Assembly (NCBI RefSeq): GCF_009848495.1
Contig: NZ_WWEP01000023.1
Location: forward strand, 1 to 40,945
DNA: 40,945 nucleotides
Reading direction: 5' to 3'
From: Flavobacterium sp. MK4S-17
Lineage (GTDB): Bacteria; Bacteroidota; Bacteroidia; Flavobacteriales; Flavobacteriaceae
Shown: positions 16,184 through 24,299 of the stretch, piece by piece
Numbering within the stretch: the first letter of the stretch is position 1
How the letters are laid out: every line of letters begins with the position of its first letter
Position numbers and translations under genes: made by a program
Notes under the pieces: model-generated
Database searches by the model: none
What the model saw: only the letters and a program-made list of their open reading frames with translations
What the model was told of the DNA's origin: nothing

Positions 16184-16199
16184 CCTTTGTAATTATATT

Positions 16200-16232
16200 A
16201 AAAAAAGCCGCACATATGTGCGGCTTTTTTTT
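16200..16232. terminator. Strong bidirectional terminator
   Basis: An 18-base perfect palindrome (GCCGCACA/TGTGCGGC arms) is flanked by an A-run on the left and a T-run on the right. It is located 16 bases after the HmuY-like gene stop and separates it from parA. Confidence 0.92.
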
Positions 16233-16310
16233 GGTTTCAATGTTAACAAATTCCGTTTCCAGATACCATAAATAATTGTATTTTTACGGTTCAAAAATTG
16301 TAAACTGTAA

Positions 16311-17090
16311 ATGGGTAAAATCATTGCTATTGCCAACCAGAAAGGCGGCGTAGGTAAAACAACAACCACTGTAAACCTTGCTGCATCGCTGGGTGTGCTG
16401 GAAAAAAAAGTATTGCTTATAGATGCTGACCCACAGGCGAATGCCAGCTCCGGGCTGGGGATTGATGTGGAGTCGGTTGAGGTTGGTACTTACCAGATAC
16501 TGGAGCACAGCAACACTCCCGATGAAGCTACCATAGAATGTACATCGCCTAATGTTTGGGTCATCCCGGCGCATATAGACCTTGTGGCTATTGAAATTGA
16601 ACTTGTAGATAAGGAAAACAGGGAATACATGCTTAAGCAGGCACTGGAAAGCGTAAAGGATAAATATGACTATATACTGATAGACTGCGCACCTTCGCTT
16701 GGCCTGCTTACACTTAATGCACTTACTGCGGCCGACTCTGTTGTAATTCCCATACAGTGCGAATATTTTGCCCTTGAAGGATTGGGCAAATTATTAAATA
16801 CCATTAAAAGCGTACAAAAAATTCACAACCCATCATTAGATATTGAAGGGTTGCTGTTAACCATGTATGATTCGCGCCTAAGGCTTTCCAACCAGGTAGT
16901 TGAGGAAGTACAAAAGCACTTTAATGACATGGTATTTGAAACCATTATTCAAAGAAATATTAAATTAAGCGAAGCGCCCAGCTATGGCGAAAGCATTATA
17001 AATTATGATGCTACAAGCAAGGGTGCCTCAAACTACCTGCACCTGGCAGAAGAAATTATAAAGAAAAATAGTAGTAAAGTAGGTTTATGA
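16311..17090 (+). CDS. parA: Chromosome partitioning ATPase ParA/Soj
   Basis: 259 residues. A P-loop ATPase that moves or positions ParB-bound origin regions on the nucleoid. The deviant Walker A K11-GGVGK16-TT has the signature lysine, and Walker A' LLIDADPQ has D38 and D40. The later motif IDCAPSLGLLTLNAL is Walker B, and the end SEAPSYGESIINYD is typical of chromosomal Soj. Its stop overlaps the parB start by four bases (ATGA), indicating translational coupling. It is the first gene of the parA-parB-DUF5683-dapB-lepB cluster. Confidence 0.96.
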   Translation: MGKIIAIANQKGGVGKTTTTVNLAASLGVLEKKVLLIDADPQANASSGLGIDVESVEVGTYQILEHSNTPDEATIECTSPNVWVIPAHIDLVAIEIELVDKENREYMLKQALESVKDKYDYILIDCAPSLGLLTLNALTAADSVVIPIQCEYFALEGLGKLLNTIKSVQKIHNPSLDIEGLLLTMYDSRLRLSNQVVEEVQKHFNDMVFETIIQRNIKLSEAPSYGESIINYDATSKGASNYLHLAEEIIKKNSSKVGL

Positions 17091-17986
17091 CAAAAGCTAT
17101 AAAAAAACAAGCACTGGGAAGAGGATTATCTGCACTTTTAAAAGACCCTGAAAATGATATAAAATCAGCGGAAGATAAAAATGCGGATAAGGTAGTAGGC
17201 AACATTATTGAGCTTGATATTGATGCTATAGAAATAAATCCGTTTCAGCCGAGGACGAACTTTAACGAAGAATCGCTGCAGGAATTAAGCACATCTATTA
17301 AAGAACTTGGCGTTATACAGCCCATTACGGTACGTAAGCTTGACTATAACAAATACCAGTTAATATCGGGCGAGCGACGCCTGCGTGCCTCAAAAATGGC
17401 AGGGCTCGCTACAGTGCCTGCCTACATAAGGCTGGCTAATGATAATGAATCATTAGTAATGGCACTGGTAGAAAACATTCAGCGCCATGACCTTGACCCG
17501 ATTGAAATTGCACTTTCCTACCAAAGGCTTATAGATGAAATTCAGCTTACACAGGAGCAGATGAGCGACCGTGTGGGTAAAAAACGTTCAACCATAGCCA
17601 ACTACCTGCGTCTTTTAAAACTGGACCCTATAATCCAGACAGGAATACGCGACGGATTTATTACCATGGGGCATGGCCGTGCTATAATTAACATAGAAGA
17701 CCACGATGCACAGGCAGATATTTACCAAAAAATTGTAAGCCGGAACCTTTCGGTAAGGGAAACCGAGGCTTTAGTAAAAAGCTATCAGGAAAGCCTGAAA
17801 CCAACTCCTGCAAAGGCAAAAAAAGGTAATCCCTTTACAGTACAGGAAACACAGAAAAAAACCATTAATGAATTTTTTGGTGCAAAAGCTGATGTAAAAG
17901 TAGATGCGAAAGGCAAAGGCAAAATAACGATACCTTTCCATTCTGAGGAAGATTTCAACAGGATAATTAAACTTATCGGCGGTTAG
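17087..17986 (+). CDS. parB: Chromosome partitioning protein ParB (CTPase clamp)
   Basis: 299 residues. Binds parS and spreads as a CTP-dependent clamp. The N-terminal GRGLSALL segment (ParA-stimulating type) is at residues 11-18. NPFQPR starts at residue 51, the CTP-binding GERRLRA at 95-101, and ENIQRHDLDPIE at about 129-140. The helix-turn-helix runs about 155-178 (LTQEQMSDRVGKKRSTIANYLRL segment). A basic C-terminal dimer domain ends the protein. The start overlaps parA by four bases. The stop TAG overlaps the GTG start of the next gene by one base. No parS consensus was recognised in the window. Confidence 0.96.
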   Translation: MTKAIKKQALGRGLSALLKDPENDIKSAEDKNADKVVGNIIELDIDAIEINPFQPRTNFNEESLQELSTSIKELGVIQPITVRKLDYNKYQLISGERRLRASKMAGLATVPAYIRLANDNESLVMALVENIQRHDLDPIEIALSYQRLIDEIQLTQEQMSDRVGKKRSTIANYLRLLKLDPIIQTGIRDGFITMGHGRAIINIEDHDAQADIYQKIVSRNLSVRETEALVKSYQESLKPTPAKAKKGNPFTVQETQKKTINEFFGAKADVKVDAKGKGKITIPFHSEEDFNRIIKLIGG

Positions 17987-18558
17987 TGAAAAATATTCTT
18001 GCCATATCCGTTATTTTATTTCTTTTATCCACAGTTCCACTATTGGCGCAGGACGAAGATTTAAAAACCAATATTACCGAGAAGGACTCCCTTCTTTTAA
18101 AGCCTTATACCATAGACCCGCTTTCACCATCAAAAGCAGCTTTCTATTCGGCCATACTCCCGGGGCTTGGCCAGGCATATAATAAAAAGTACTGGAAAAT
18201 ACCTATTGTTTATGGGGCTATGGGCCTTAGCCTTTATTATTATATATGGAACAACAATAAGTACCACGAGTACCGCGATGCTTATAAAGACCTTTTGGTA
18301 AACAAAGAGCTTACAGGAGAACTTGCAGGGCTTGACGGTGACCGCCTTATAAGGGCGCAGCGCTTTCACCAACGCAACAGGGACTTATCATTGCTAATTA
18401 CTTTTGGCTTATACATACTTAATATTGTAGAGGCGAATGTAGATGCACACCTTATGCAGTTTAATGTAAACGAAAACCTTTCATTGCGCCCGCAGTTACA
18501 GCAAAACCAGATTGACTATAAATACAATATGGGGCTTACACTTAATTACCAATTTTAA
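17986..18558 (+). CDS. DUF5683 membrane protein
   Basis: 190 residues, started by GTG in a TAGTG junction with parB, so coupled translation is likely. Residues 1-22 are a signal peptide (ends PLLAQ). The DUF5683 core is SPSKAAFYSAILPGLGQAYNKKYWKIPIVYG. Hydrophobic helices lie at about residues 66-86 and 133-150. The C-terminus with short beta-like strands (LSLRPQLQQ, MGLTLNYQF, ending in F) suggests contact with the outer membrane, though this is an inference. The family has no assigned function but is regularly found between parB and dapB in Flavobacteriia. Confidence 0.85.
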   Translation: MKNILAISVILFLLSTVPLLAQDEDLKTNITEKDSLLLKPYTIDPLSPSKAAFYSAILPGLGQAYNKKYWKIPIVYGAMGLSLYYYIWNNNKYHEYRDAYKDLLVNKELTGELAGLDGDRLIRAQRFHQRNRDLSLLITFGLYILNIVEANVDAHLMQFNVNENLSLRPQLQQNQIDYKYNMGLTLNYQF

Positions 18559-18562
18559 TACT

Positions 18563-19261
18563 ATGAGGATTGCACTTTTAGGTTACGGAAAAATGGGCAA
18601 AGTGATAGAGCGTATTGCACTGGAACGCGGCCACGAAATTGTTTTAAGAAAAACATCGGGCAGTACGTTTGAGGGGTTAAGCAATGCTGATGCTGCCATA
18701 GACTTCAGCATTCCTGACGCTGCTGTGAAAAATATAACCGAATGCCTTAATAACAATATTCCGGTAGTGAGTGGTACAACGGGCTGGCTGGAAAACTACC
18801 ATAATGTTGCACAGTTATGCGAAGAGAAAAACGGTGCGTTTATTTATGGCTCCAACTTTAGCCTGGGGGTAAATGTTTTTTTTGAACTGAATGCCCACCT
18901 AGCCAAAATAATGGGAAGGCTGCAACAGTATAAAGTGTCTATAGAAGAAATTCACCATACACAGAAACTGGATGCACCAAGCGGAACCGCCATAACACTT
19001 GCCAAAGATATTATTGCCAATACCAGCTATTCAAGCTGGGCTTTGGGTAACGCTAAAGAAGATGAAATTTTTATAGATGCCAAACGTATTGACAGCGTTC
19101 CCGGCACGCATACTGTACAGTATGACTCTGCTATTGATAGTATAGAAGTAAAACATACTGCGCACAGCCGCGAAGGTTTTGCTTTGGGTGCTGTTATAGC
19201 TGCCGAATGGCTTTTAGGAAAAAAAGGCATTTACAGCATGAAAGATGTTTTGGAGTTATAG
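18563..19261 (+). CDS. dapB: 4-hydroxy-tetrahydrodipicolinate reductase
   Basis: 232 residues from the ATG at 18563. An upstream frame from 18512 overlaps DUF5683 and adds nothing homologous. Uses NAD(P)H to make tetrahydrodipicolinate in the lysine/meso-diaminopimelate pathway. Dinucleotide motif GYGKMG is at residues 7-12. The catalytic block EIHHTQKLDAPSGTA contains H131/H132, K135 and the substrate-binding S140-G-T142. Length fits the short Bacteroidota form. It starts four bases after DUF5683 and is followed 46 bases later by lepB, so it belongs to the par operon. Confidence 0.95.
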   Translation: MRIALLGYGKMGKVIERIALERGHEIVLRKTSGSTFEGLSNADAAIDFSIPDAAVKNITECLNNNIPVVSGTTGWLENYHNVAQLCEEKNGAFIYGSNFSLGVNVFFELNAHLAKIMGRLQQYKVSIEEIHHTQKLDAPSGTAITLAKDIIANTSYSSWALGNAKEDEIFIDAKRIDSVPGTHTVQYDSAIDSIEVKHTAHSREGFALGAVIAAEWLLGKKGIYSMKDVLEL

Positions 19262-19307
19262 TAACAAAACAGCTATTAATAAGACATATTAATAAAACAT
19301 ACATAAA

Positions 19308-20840
19308 ATGACACTATTACAATGGTTTATATTTTTCCTTGCGGTACAGGTAATACATTATCTGGGTACATGGAAATTATACCAGAAAGCAGGCAGAAAA
19401 TCTTGGGAAGCAGCTATCCCGGTATATAATGCAGTAGTTTTAATGGGTATAATAGGCAGGCCACGCTGGTGGGTAATACTGCTTTTTGTACCTATAGTTA
19501 ACCTTATTATGTTTCCTGTGGTATGGGTAGAAACATTACGCAGCTTTGGTAAAAATAAATTATCCGATACAATCCTGGGTGTGGCAACACTTGGTTTATA
19601 TATATATTATATAAATTATGCTGAAGATGTAACATATGTAAAAGACAGGAGCCTTAAAGCCAAAAGCAAATCAGGCGATACATTAAGTTCCCTGCTGTTT
19701 GCCATTGTAGTTGCAACCATAGTACATACCTATGTTATGCAGCCTTTTACCATACCTACCTCATCATTGGAAAAAACCCTGCTTGTGGGCGATTTCCTTT
19801 TTGTGAGCAAATTTCATTATGGGGCACGCACCCCAATGACTACAGTAGCCATGCCCATGGTACATGACAGTATTCCGCTTACAGGCATGAAGTCATACTT
19901 AAAATGGCCGCAACTGCCCTATTTCAGGTTACCGGAATTTGAAAAGATAGAAAAAAATGATATTGTTGTTTTTAACTGGCCCGTTGATACAGTACGATTT
20001 TTCCGTGATCCCAACAGCAGGGATATCCGTAAACCTGTAGATAAAAAATCCAATTATGTAAAACGTTGTGTAGGTACACCGGGCGATTCGCTTTCCATTA
20101 AAAATGGTATTGTTTATATTGACGGTAAAGAACTTATTTTCCCGGAGAGGGCAAAACCGCAATACTCTTATGAAGTAGTAACAGACGGAAGCATTTTGAA
20201 TGATGCTTATTTACAGGATGAACTTAAAATTACCGACAGTTACGGCAGGATTAGCGAGAACACTTATATATTCACCTCACTTACAGACGAAAGTGTGGAA
20301 AGGATTAAAAATAATCCGGGCATAAAATCTGTAACACGCAGGATTGCAGAAGGCGGAGATAAATCTATATTCCCGCATACCAAAAACTGGAATGTGGATA
20401 ATATGGGGCCTATATACATACCAGAAGAAGGAAAAACCGTAGGACTGAATAAAGAGACACTTCCCTTCTATAAAATGATTATAGATGAGTATGAGCATAA
20501 TGATTTGTCTGTTGATGGTGATGTTATAACCATAAACGGCAAACCTGCCACAAGTTATACTTTCAAGCAAAATTACTACTGGATGATGGGTGACAACCGC
20601 CACAATTCGGAAGACAGCCGCTACTGGGGTTTTGTGCCTGAAGACCATGTGGTTGGAAAACCTGTATTCGTTTGGCTCAGCATTGACCAGCAGAATAAGA
20701 AAATCCGTTGGGACAGGATGTTTACAACTGTAAGCGGTGAAGGGAAACCTGTTTCTTACTTTAAATATTTCCTTATTGCCCTGGCAGCCTATTTTATAAT
20801 AAGTTTCTTCTGGAAGAAAAAGAAGGATGCTAATGCTTAG
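19308..20840 (+). CDS. lepB: Signal peptidase I with N-terminal DUF5684 domain
   Basis: 510 residues, much longer than ordinary LepB (about 200-320). Residues 1-100 form a DUF5684-like membrane domain (KAGRKSWEAAIPVYNAVVLM, several hydrophobic helices). A further transmembrane helix at about 127-146 precedes the peptidase. Catalytic Ser is S153 in IPTSSLEKTLLVGD; catalytic Lys is K252 in NYVKRCVGTPGDS. Box E, GDNRHNSEDSRYWGFVP, is intact. The residue after the catalytic Ser is Leu instead of the common Met. About 180 extra residues separate the Lys box and box E. A last transmembrane helix lies at the C-terminus before KKKKD. Removes signal peptides of exported proteins at the inner membrane. 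It follows dapB in the same direction. Confidence 0.93.
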   Translation: MTLLQWFIFFLAVQVIHYLGTWKLYQKAGRKSWEAAIPVYNAVVLMGIIGRPRWWVILLFVPIVNLIMFPVVWVETLRSFGKNKLSDTILGVATLGLYIYYINYAEDVTYVKDRSLKAKSKSGDTLSSLLFAIVVATIVHTYVMQPFTIPTSSLEKTLLVGDFLFVSKFHYGARTPMTTVAMPMVHDSIPLTGMKSYLKWPQLPYFRLPEFEKIEKNDIVVFNWPVDTVRFFRDPNSRDIRKPVDKKSNYVKRCVGTPGDSLSIKNGIVYIDGKELIFPERAKPQYSYEVVTDGSILNDAYLQDELKITDSYGRISENTYIFTSLTDESVERIKNNPGIKSVTRRIAEGGDKSIFPHTKNWNVDNMGPIYIPEEGKTVGLNKETLPFYKMIIDEYEHNDLSVDGDVITINGKPATSYTFKQNYYWMMGDNRHNSEDSRYWGFVPEDHVVGKPVFVWLSIDQQNKKIRWDRMFTTVSGEGKPVSYFKYFLIALAAYFIISFFWKKKKDANA

Positions 20841-20905
20841 TTAACAATAATTGAAATTAATACCAAAGTCAAAGCTTATGTATTAAATTTCAAACCTATT
20901 AAAAA

Positions 20906-21523
20906 ATGAACAGCGTTTTAATACATCCTACCTATTTTCCATCAATAAGCCATTTTGTGGCTATGGTGCATGCGGATACTATAACTTTTGAAGTTGAGGA
21001 CAATTTCCAAAAGCAAACCAACCGCAACCGGATGTATATATACGGCCCCAATGGCATCCAGCTTTTAAACATACCGCTTAAGCATAATAAGGAACAAAGC
21101 CATCAAAAGTTTAAAGATGTAAAGATTGAAACAGCTTTTGACTGGCAAAAGCAACACTTTAAATCACTTGAGGCTGCTTATCGCACATCTCCTTTCTTTG
21201 AGTATTTTGAAGATGATATACGCCCTGTATTTGAGAAGCAACATACTTACATGATGGATTTAAATTTCCAAATAATGGAAATTATTACAGAATGCCTTGG
21301 GATGGATTTTTCTTATGATAAAACCACTGAGTACTTTCATGAAGTTGACAACGTAAAAGATTACAGGCATTTGGCAAACGGTAAGAAAGATACATCTTCC
21401 TTTGAGCCCTACACACAGGTTTTTGAAGAAAAGCATGGTTATATTAATAACCTTAGCATACTCGACCTGCTTTTTAATGAGGGGCGCTATGCATTGGATT
21501 ATCTAAAGAGGCAGGAATTATAA
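20906..21523 (+). CDS. WbqC-like family protein
   Basis: 205 residues, matching the WbqC-like family (Pfam PF08889), often next to polysaccharide or aminosugar genes. Recognisable parts are HPTYFPSISHFVAMVHADTI at the start, then NRMYIYGPNGIQLLNIPLKH, and near the end LSILDLLFNEGRYALDYL. The exact reaction is not established; a link to cell-surface glycan or glycine-transfer chemistry has been proposed for relatives. It lies 65 bases after lepB and is convergent with the EEP-fold gene: the two stop codons are one base apart, with no terminator hairpin between them. Confidence 0.85.
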   Translation: MNSVLIHPTYFPSISHFVAMVHADTITFEVEDNFQKQTNRNRMYIYGPNGIQLLNIPLKHNKEQSHQKFKDVKIETAFDWQKQHFKSLEAAYRTSPFFEYFEDDIRPVFEKQHTYMMDLNFQIMEIITECLGMDFSYDKTTEYFHEVDNVKDYRHLANGKKDTSSFEPYTQVFEEKHGYINNLSILDLLFNEGRYALDYLKRQEL

Positions 21524-21524
21524 A

Positions 21525-22568
21525 TTATTTTTCTTCTTCCAAAGCGTTGTTTAAAGAAAGCCTTGTGATTATTGGAAAATGGTCTGAATATACAAAGTTG
21601 TTAAAAGTCCTATACTGTTTTACCCTGAAAACCTCATCTGCAAATACATAATCTATCCTTGCAGGATAATATTTGTAGTTATATGATTTGCCAAACCCAT
21701 TTCCCGCTTCTACAAATGCATCGTGCATATTGCCTTTTATATTGCGGTACACATAGGAGAAAGCACTGTTATTAAGGTCTCCGCAAATTATTGTGGGATA
21801 GCGGCAGTCATTTTTATGCTTTTGTAACAGTTCTGCCTGCATCTGCTGCTGTTTGAAAGCACCACTTAGCCTCCTGAAAATCATTTTAGACCTTTCCTCA
21901 TCCATTTCTTCATGAATGTCAGGGCTTATCTTTATAGACTGCATGTGCATGCTGTATATCCGTATAGTATCTTTTCCTTTAACTACATCAGCATAAATAA
22001 CATTATTTCCGGAATCCGGAAATTTAATATTTCCGCTGTCAAGTATCGGATATTTGGAAAATATGGCCTGGCTTGTTTGCTTTTCAGCCTTAAAAACAAA
22101 CCTGTGCCTGTATTGCACAAAACGGCCATCACCCTTTTGCGAATACTCCTGCAGGCATACAATATCAGGGTTTTGCTGTTTTACAAAACCAGAAATTTTT
22201 TCAGCCACATCCCTGTCCGGCATCCAGTCGTATAAATTAAATAGCCTTACATTATATGTCATAAAAGTAATATCTCCCGGTTCCTGCGGGAGGTTTGTTG
22301 CCGAAAATTTATAAAGTTTATTAATAAAGGTAATGCCTGCAAGCAGTATAATGAGCGATAGCAATAATTGCCTCTTTGTTTGCAGCAGCCAGTATAAAAA
22401 AAACAGGAAATTAAAAATAAGCATGGCAGGCAGCACCAGCGTAAGCACTGATAGAAAAGGAAACATTCTTGGTGTAAGGAACGGTAGTATATAGGCAACT
22501 ATAGTCAATAGGGCAAGTACCACATTGAAAAAGTACATCACTTTATTAAACCATGAAAGCCTTTTCAT
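21525..22568 (-). CDS. Membrane-anchored endonuclease/exonuclease/phosphatase-fold protein
   Basis: 347 residues. The first about 85 form three hydrophobic helices (about 12-32, 39-61, 69-83), then the EEP (DNase I-like) fold. Active-site residues are all present: N106 in MTYNVR, E141 in CLQEYS, H208 in YSMHMQ, D264 and N266 in CGDLNN, D306 in ARIDYV, and D329-H330 in YSDHFP. The fold may cleave nucleic acid, phosphoinositide-like or sphingolipid-type phosphodiesters; the substrate cannot be told. The membrane anchor points the catalytic domain to the cytoplasm or periplasm. It is the last gene of the mutL-rhomboid-rhomboid-EEP run, 12 bases after the rhomboid stop. Confidence 0.88.
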   Translation of the reverse strand: MKRLSWFNKVMYFFNVVLALLTIVAYILPFLTPRMFPFLSVLTLVLPAMLIFNFLFFLYWLLQTKRQLLLSLIILLAGITFINKLYKFSATNLPQEPGDITFMTYNVRLFNLYDWMPDRDVAEKISGFVKQQNPDIVCLQEYSQKGDGRFVQYRHRFVFKAEKQTSQAIFSKYPILDSGNIKFPDSGNNVIYADVVKGKDTIRIYSMHMQSIKISPDIHEEMDEERSKMIFRRLSGAFKQQQMQAELLQKHKNDCRYPTIICGDLNNSAFSYVYRNIKGNMHDAFVEAGNGFGKSYNYKYYPARIDYVFADEVFRVKQYRTFNNFVYSDHFPIITRLSLNNALEEEK

Positions 22569-22580
22569 TTTTACCTGAAT

Positions 22581-23477
22581 TTATTTACCTACTTTAAACA
22601 AAAACTCTTTTTCCTCTTTAGTGAGGCTGTCATAACCTGATTTGCTTATTTTATCAAGTATGTCGTCTATTTTTTTCTGTGTTATGTCCTTATTACTTTT
22701 TGCAGCAGCAGGTGATGGCTTTACATTACGGTGCACCTTTTTAAACGGTACAGTTTTTTTGGGGGTAAACAGCCCTCCAAAAAACTCCGTTACAGCCGAT
22801 ACAATTCTGCTAAGGTCATTACCGTTCTGCAGCATTTTAATATAAACAAAACCAAATAATGCACCTGCCAGGTGGGCAAGATGACCGCCTGTGTTGCCTG
22901 TGGAAGCCTGTATAAGATCCATAATAACCAGCACAAGGGCTATATGCCACAATTTTACAGTACCAAAAAGTAAAAGCCTTACCTGGTAGTAGGGTGCATA
23001 GGTAGCTGTTGCCACTAAAACAGCCATTATAGCACCTGAAGCGCCAACCATTTTAGCACCTGTATCTACCAGTGCCGGCAGCACGTTATAACTAAAAATA
23101 AATATCAGCCCAGCAAAAACTGCCGATAGCAAATAAACGCCCAACAATTGTTTTTGTGTAAAAAAAGTAAGGAAAAGCCTGCCGGAAAAATACAGAACCA
23201 GCATGTTAAATAAAAGATGTAAAAAACCGGCATGCAGAAAAGCATAAGAAATTAACGACCACGGTTTCCATAATAAATCAACAGGATGGGAAGAAAGGCT
23301 AAGCCAGTCCGCAGAAAAAGGATTGTCCCACCTAAGAAAAAGCAGCTCTACCCCAAATAATGATAATACGCTAAAAATAACCATAGGTATAACAAAAAGG
23401 CCCACGTTCCAAAAAATAAGCCGTTGTGTTATTCCTCCTGTCCTGTATTCAAGCTTTAAGTCATCTAAAATTCCCAT
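22581..23477 (-). CDS. Rhomboid family intramembrane serine protease (second copy)
   Basis: 298 residues with six hydrophobic helices between about residues 22 and 215. The catalytic pair is S147 in VGASGAIM and H202 in HLAHLAGALFGF. The L1-loop motif SLISYAFLHAGFLHLLFNML is present with its H/N residues. The soluble C-terminal tail (about residues 225-298) ends with KKIDDILDKISKSGYDSLTKEEKEFLFK, a short helical domain common after Bacteroidota rhomboids (DUF6576-like). Substrate unknown. Starts 3 bases after the preceding rhomboid gene. The two copies are clearly distinct, not a recent duplication. Confidence 0.92.
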   Translation of the reverse strand: MGILDDLKLEYRTGGITQRLIFWNVGLFVIPMVIFSVLSLFGVELLFLRWDNPFSADWLSLSSHPVDLLWKPWSLISYAFLHAGFLHLLFNMLVLYFSGRLFLTFFTQKQLLGVYLLSAVFAGLIFIFSYNVLPALVDTGAKMVGASGAIMAVLVATATYAPYYQVRLLLFGTVKLWHIALVLVIMDLIQASTGNTGGHLAHLAGALFGFVYIKMLQNGNDLSRIVSAVTEFFGGLFTPKKTVPFKKVHRNVKPSPAAAKSNKDITQKKIDDILDKISKSGYDSLTKEEKEFLFKVGK

Positions 23478-23480
23478 GTC

Positions 23481-24299
23481 TTAATTCCAACGGTTATTGT
23501 TAAACTGGTTTTTCTTCCAGTACCACATCATAATAAAACCTATAAGCGCCCCGCCTACGTGTGCAAAATGTGCAACCCCACCACCGCCGCCAAAAATTGA
23601 CTTGCCGGTTACACCCAAATACAAATCTATGGCTACCAATACCGGCACAAAATATTTTGCCTTGATAGGGACAGGTATAAACATAAGCATCAGTTCCACA
23701 TTAGGGAACATAAATGCAAACGCAACAAGCACACCGTAAATTGCACCCGACGCCCCCACTGCCGCACTATGGTTTAATTCCGTTGCATAAAATAAGGTTT
23801 GGTAGGCTTCTGGAGACAGTGCCGCAGTTTTTCCTGCGCTACTTATTATATTATTAACCTCACTTAAAAAAAAGGAATTGTAATCTTCTGCATTGTAAAT
23901 GTCAAGATTTATAATCTGGTGTATGGCCGAGTCGGAAAGGTTTAGGTACGATACCTGTTCAAGCACGTTCTGCAACTGGAAGTATGCTACCCCCAAATGC
24001 AGCAAGGCAGCCCCAAGCCCGCATGAAAAATAGAAAAAAAGGAATTTTTTTGTGCCCCATAGGTGCTCTAAAAACACACCAAATGAAAACAGGGCAAACA
24101 TATTAAAGAAGATATGCAGTAACCCGCCATGCATAAACATATGGGTTACTAACTGCCAAACCTGGAATTTATCGCTGGTAGGCATATGCAGTGCCAAATA
24201 ATCATAAGCTAAGCCTGTATTTACAAAATAATTACTGGCAACAAAAAAAATAATATTTATGATTATCAGCTGCTTTACGGTTTCGGTAATACGCATCAT
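23481..24299 (-). CDS. Rhomboid family intramembrane serine protease (first copy)
   Basis: 272 residues. Catalytic S184 in VGASGAIYG and H247 in VAHFAHVGGA; the L1 motif VTHMFMHGGLLHIFFNMFAL is intact. An unusually long polar stretch (about residues 112-178, including DSAIHQIINLDIYNAEDY) lies between the membrane helices before the serine helix. The C-terminus is short and polar. Its ATG overlaps the mutL stop by four bases (ATGA), so translation is coupled to mutL. A second ATG directly follows the first and could be the real start; the choice changes one residue only. Substrate unknown. Confidence 0.92.
   Translation of the reverse strand: MMRITETVKQLIIINIIFFVASNYFVNTGLAYDYLALHMPTSDKFQVWQLVTHMFMHGGLLHIFFNMFALFSFGVFLEHLWGTKKFLFFYFSCGLGAALLHLGVAYFQLQNVLEQVSYLNLSDSAIHQIINLDIYNAEDYNSFFLSEVNNIISSAGKTAALSPEAYQTLFYATELNHSAAVGASGAIYGVLVAFAFMFPNVELMLMFIPVPIKAKYFVPVLVAIDLYLGVTGKSIFGGGGGVAHFAHVGGALIGFIMMWYWKKNQFNNNRWN

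Noticed and set aside
16233..16310. parS site near parAB
   Set aside because: No sequence close to TGTTTCACGTGAAACA was seen in this gap or elsewhere in the window by eye.
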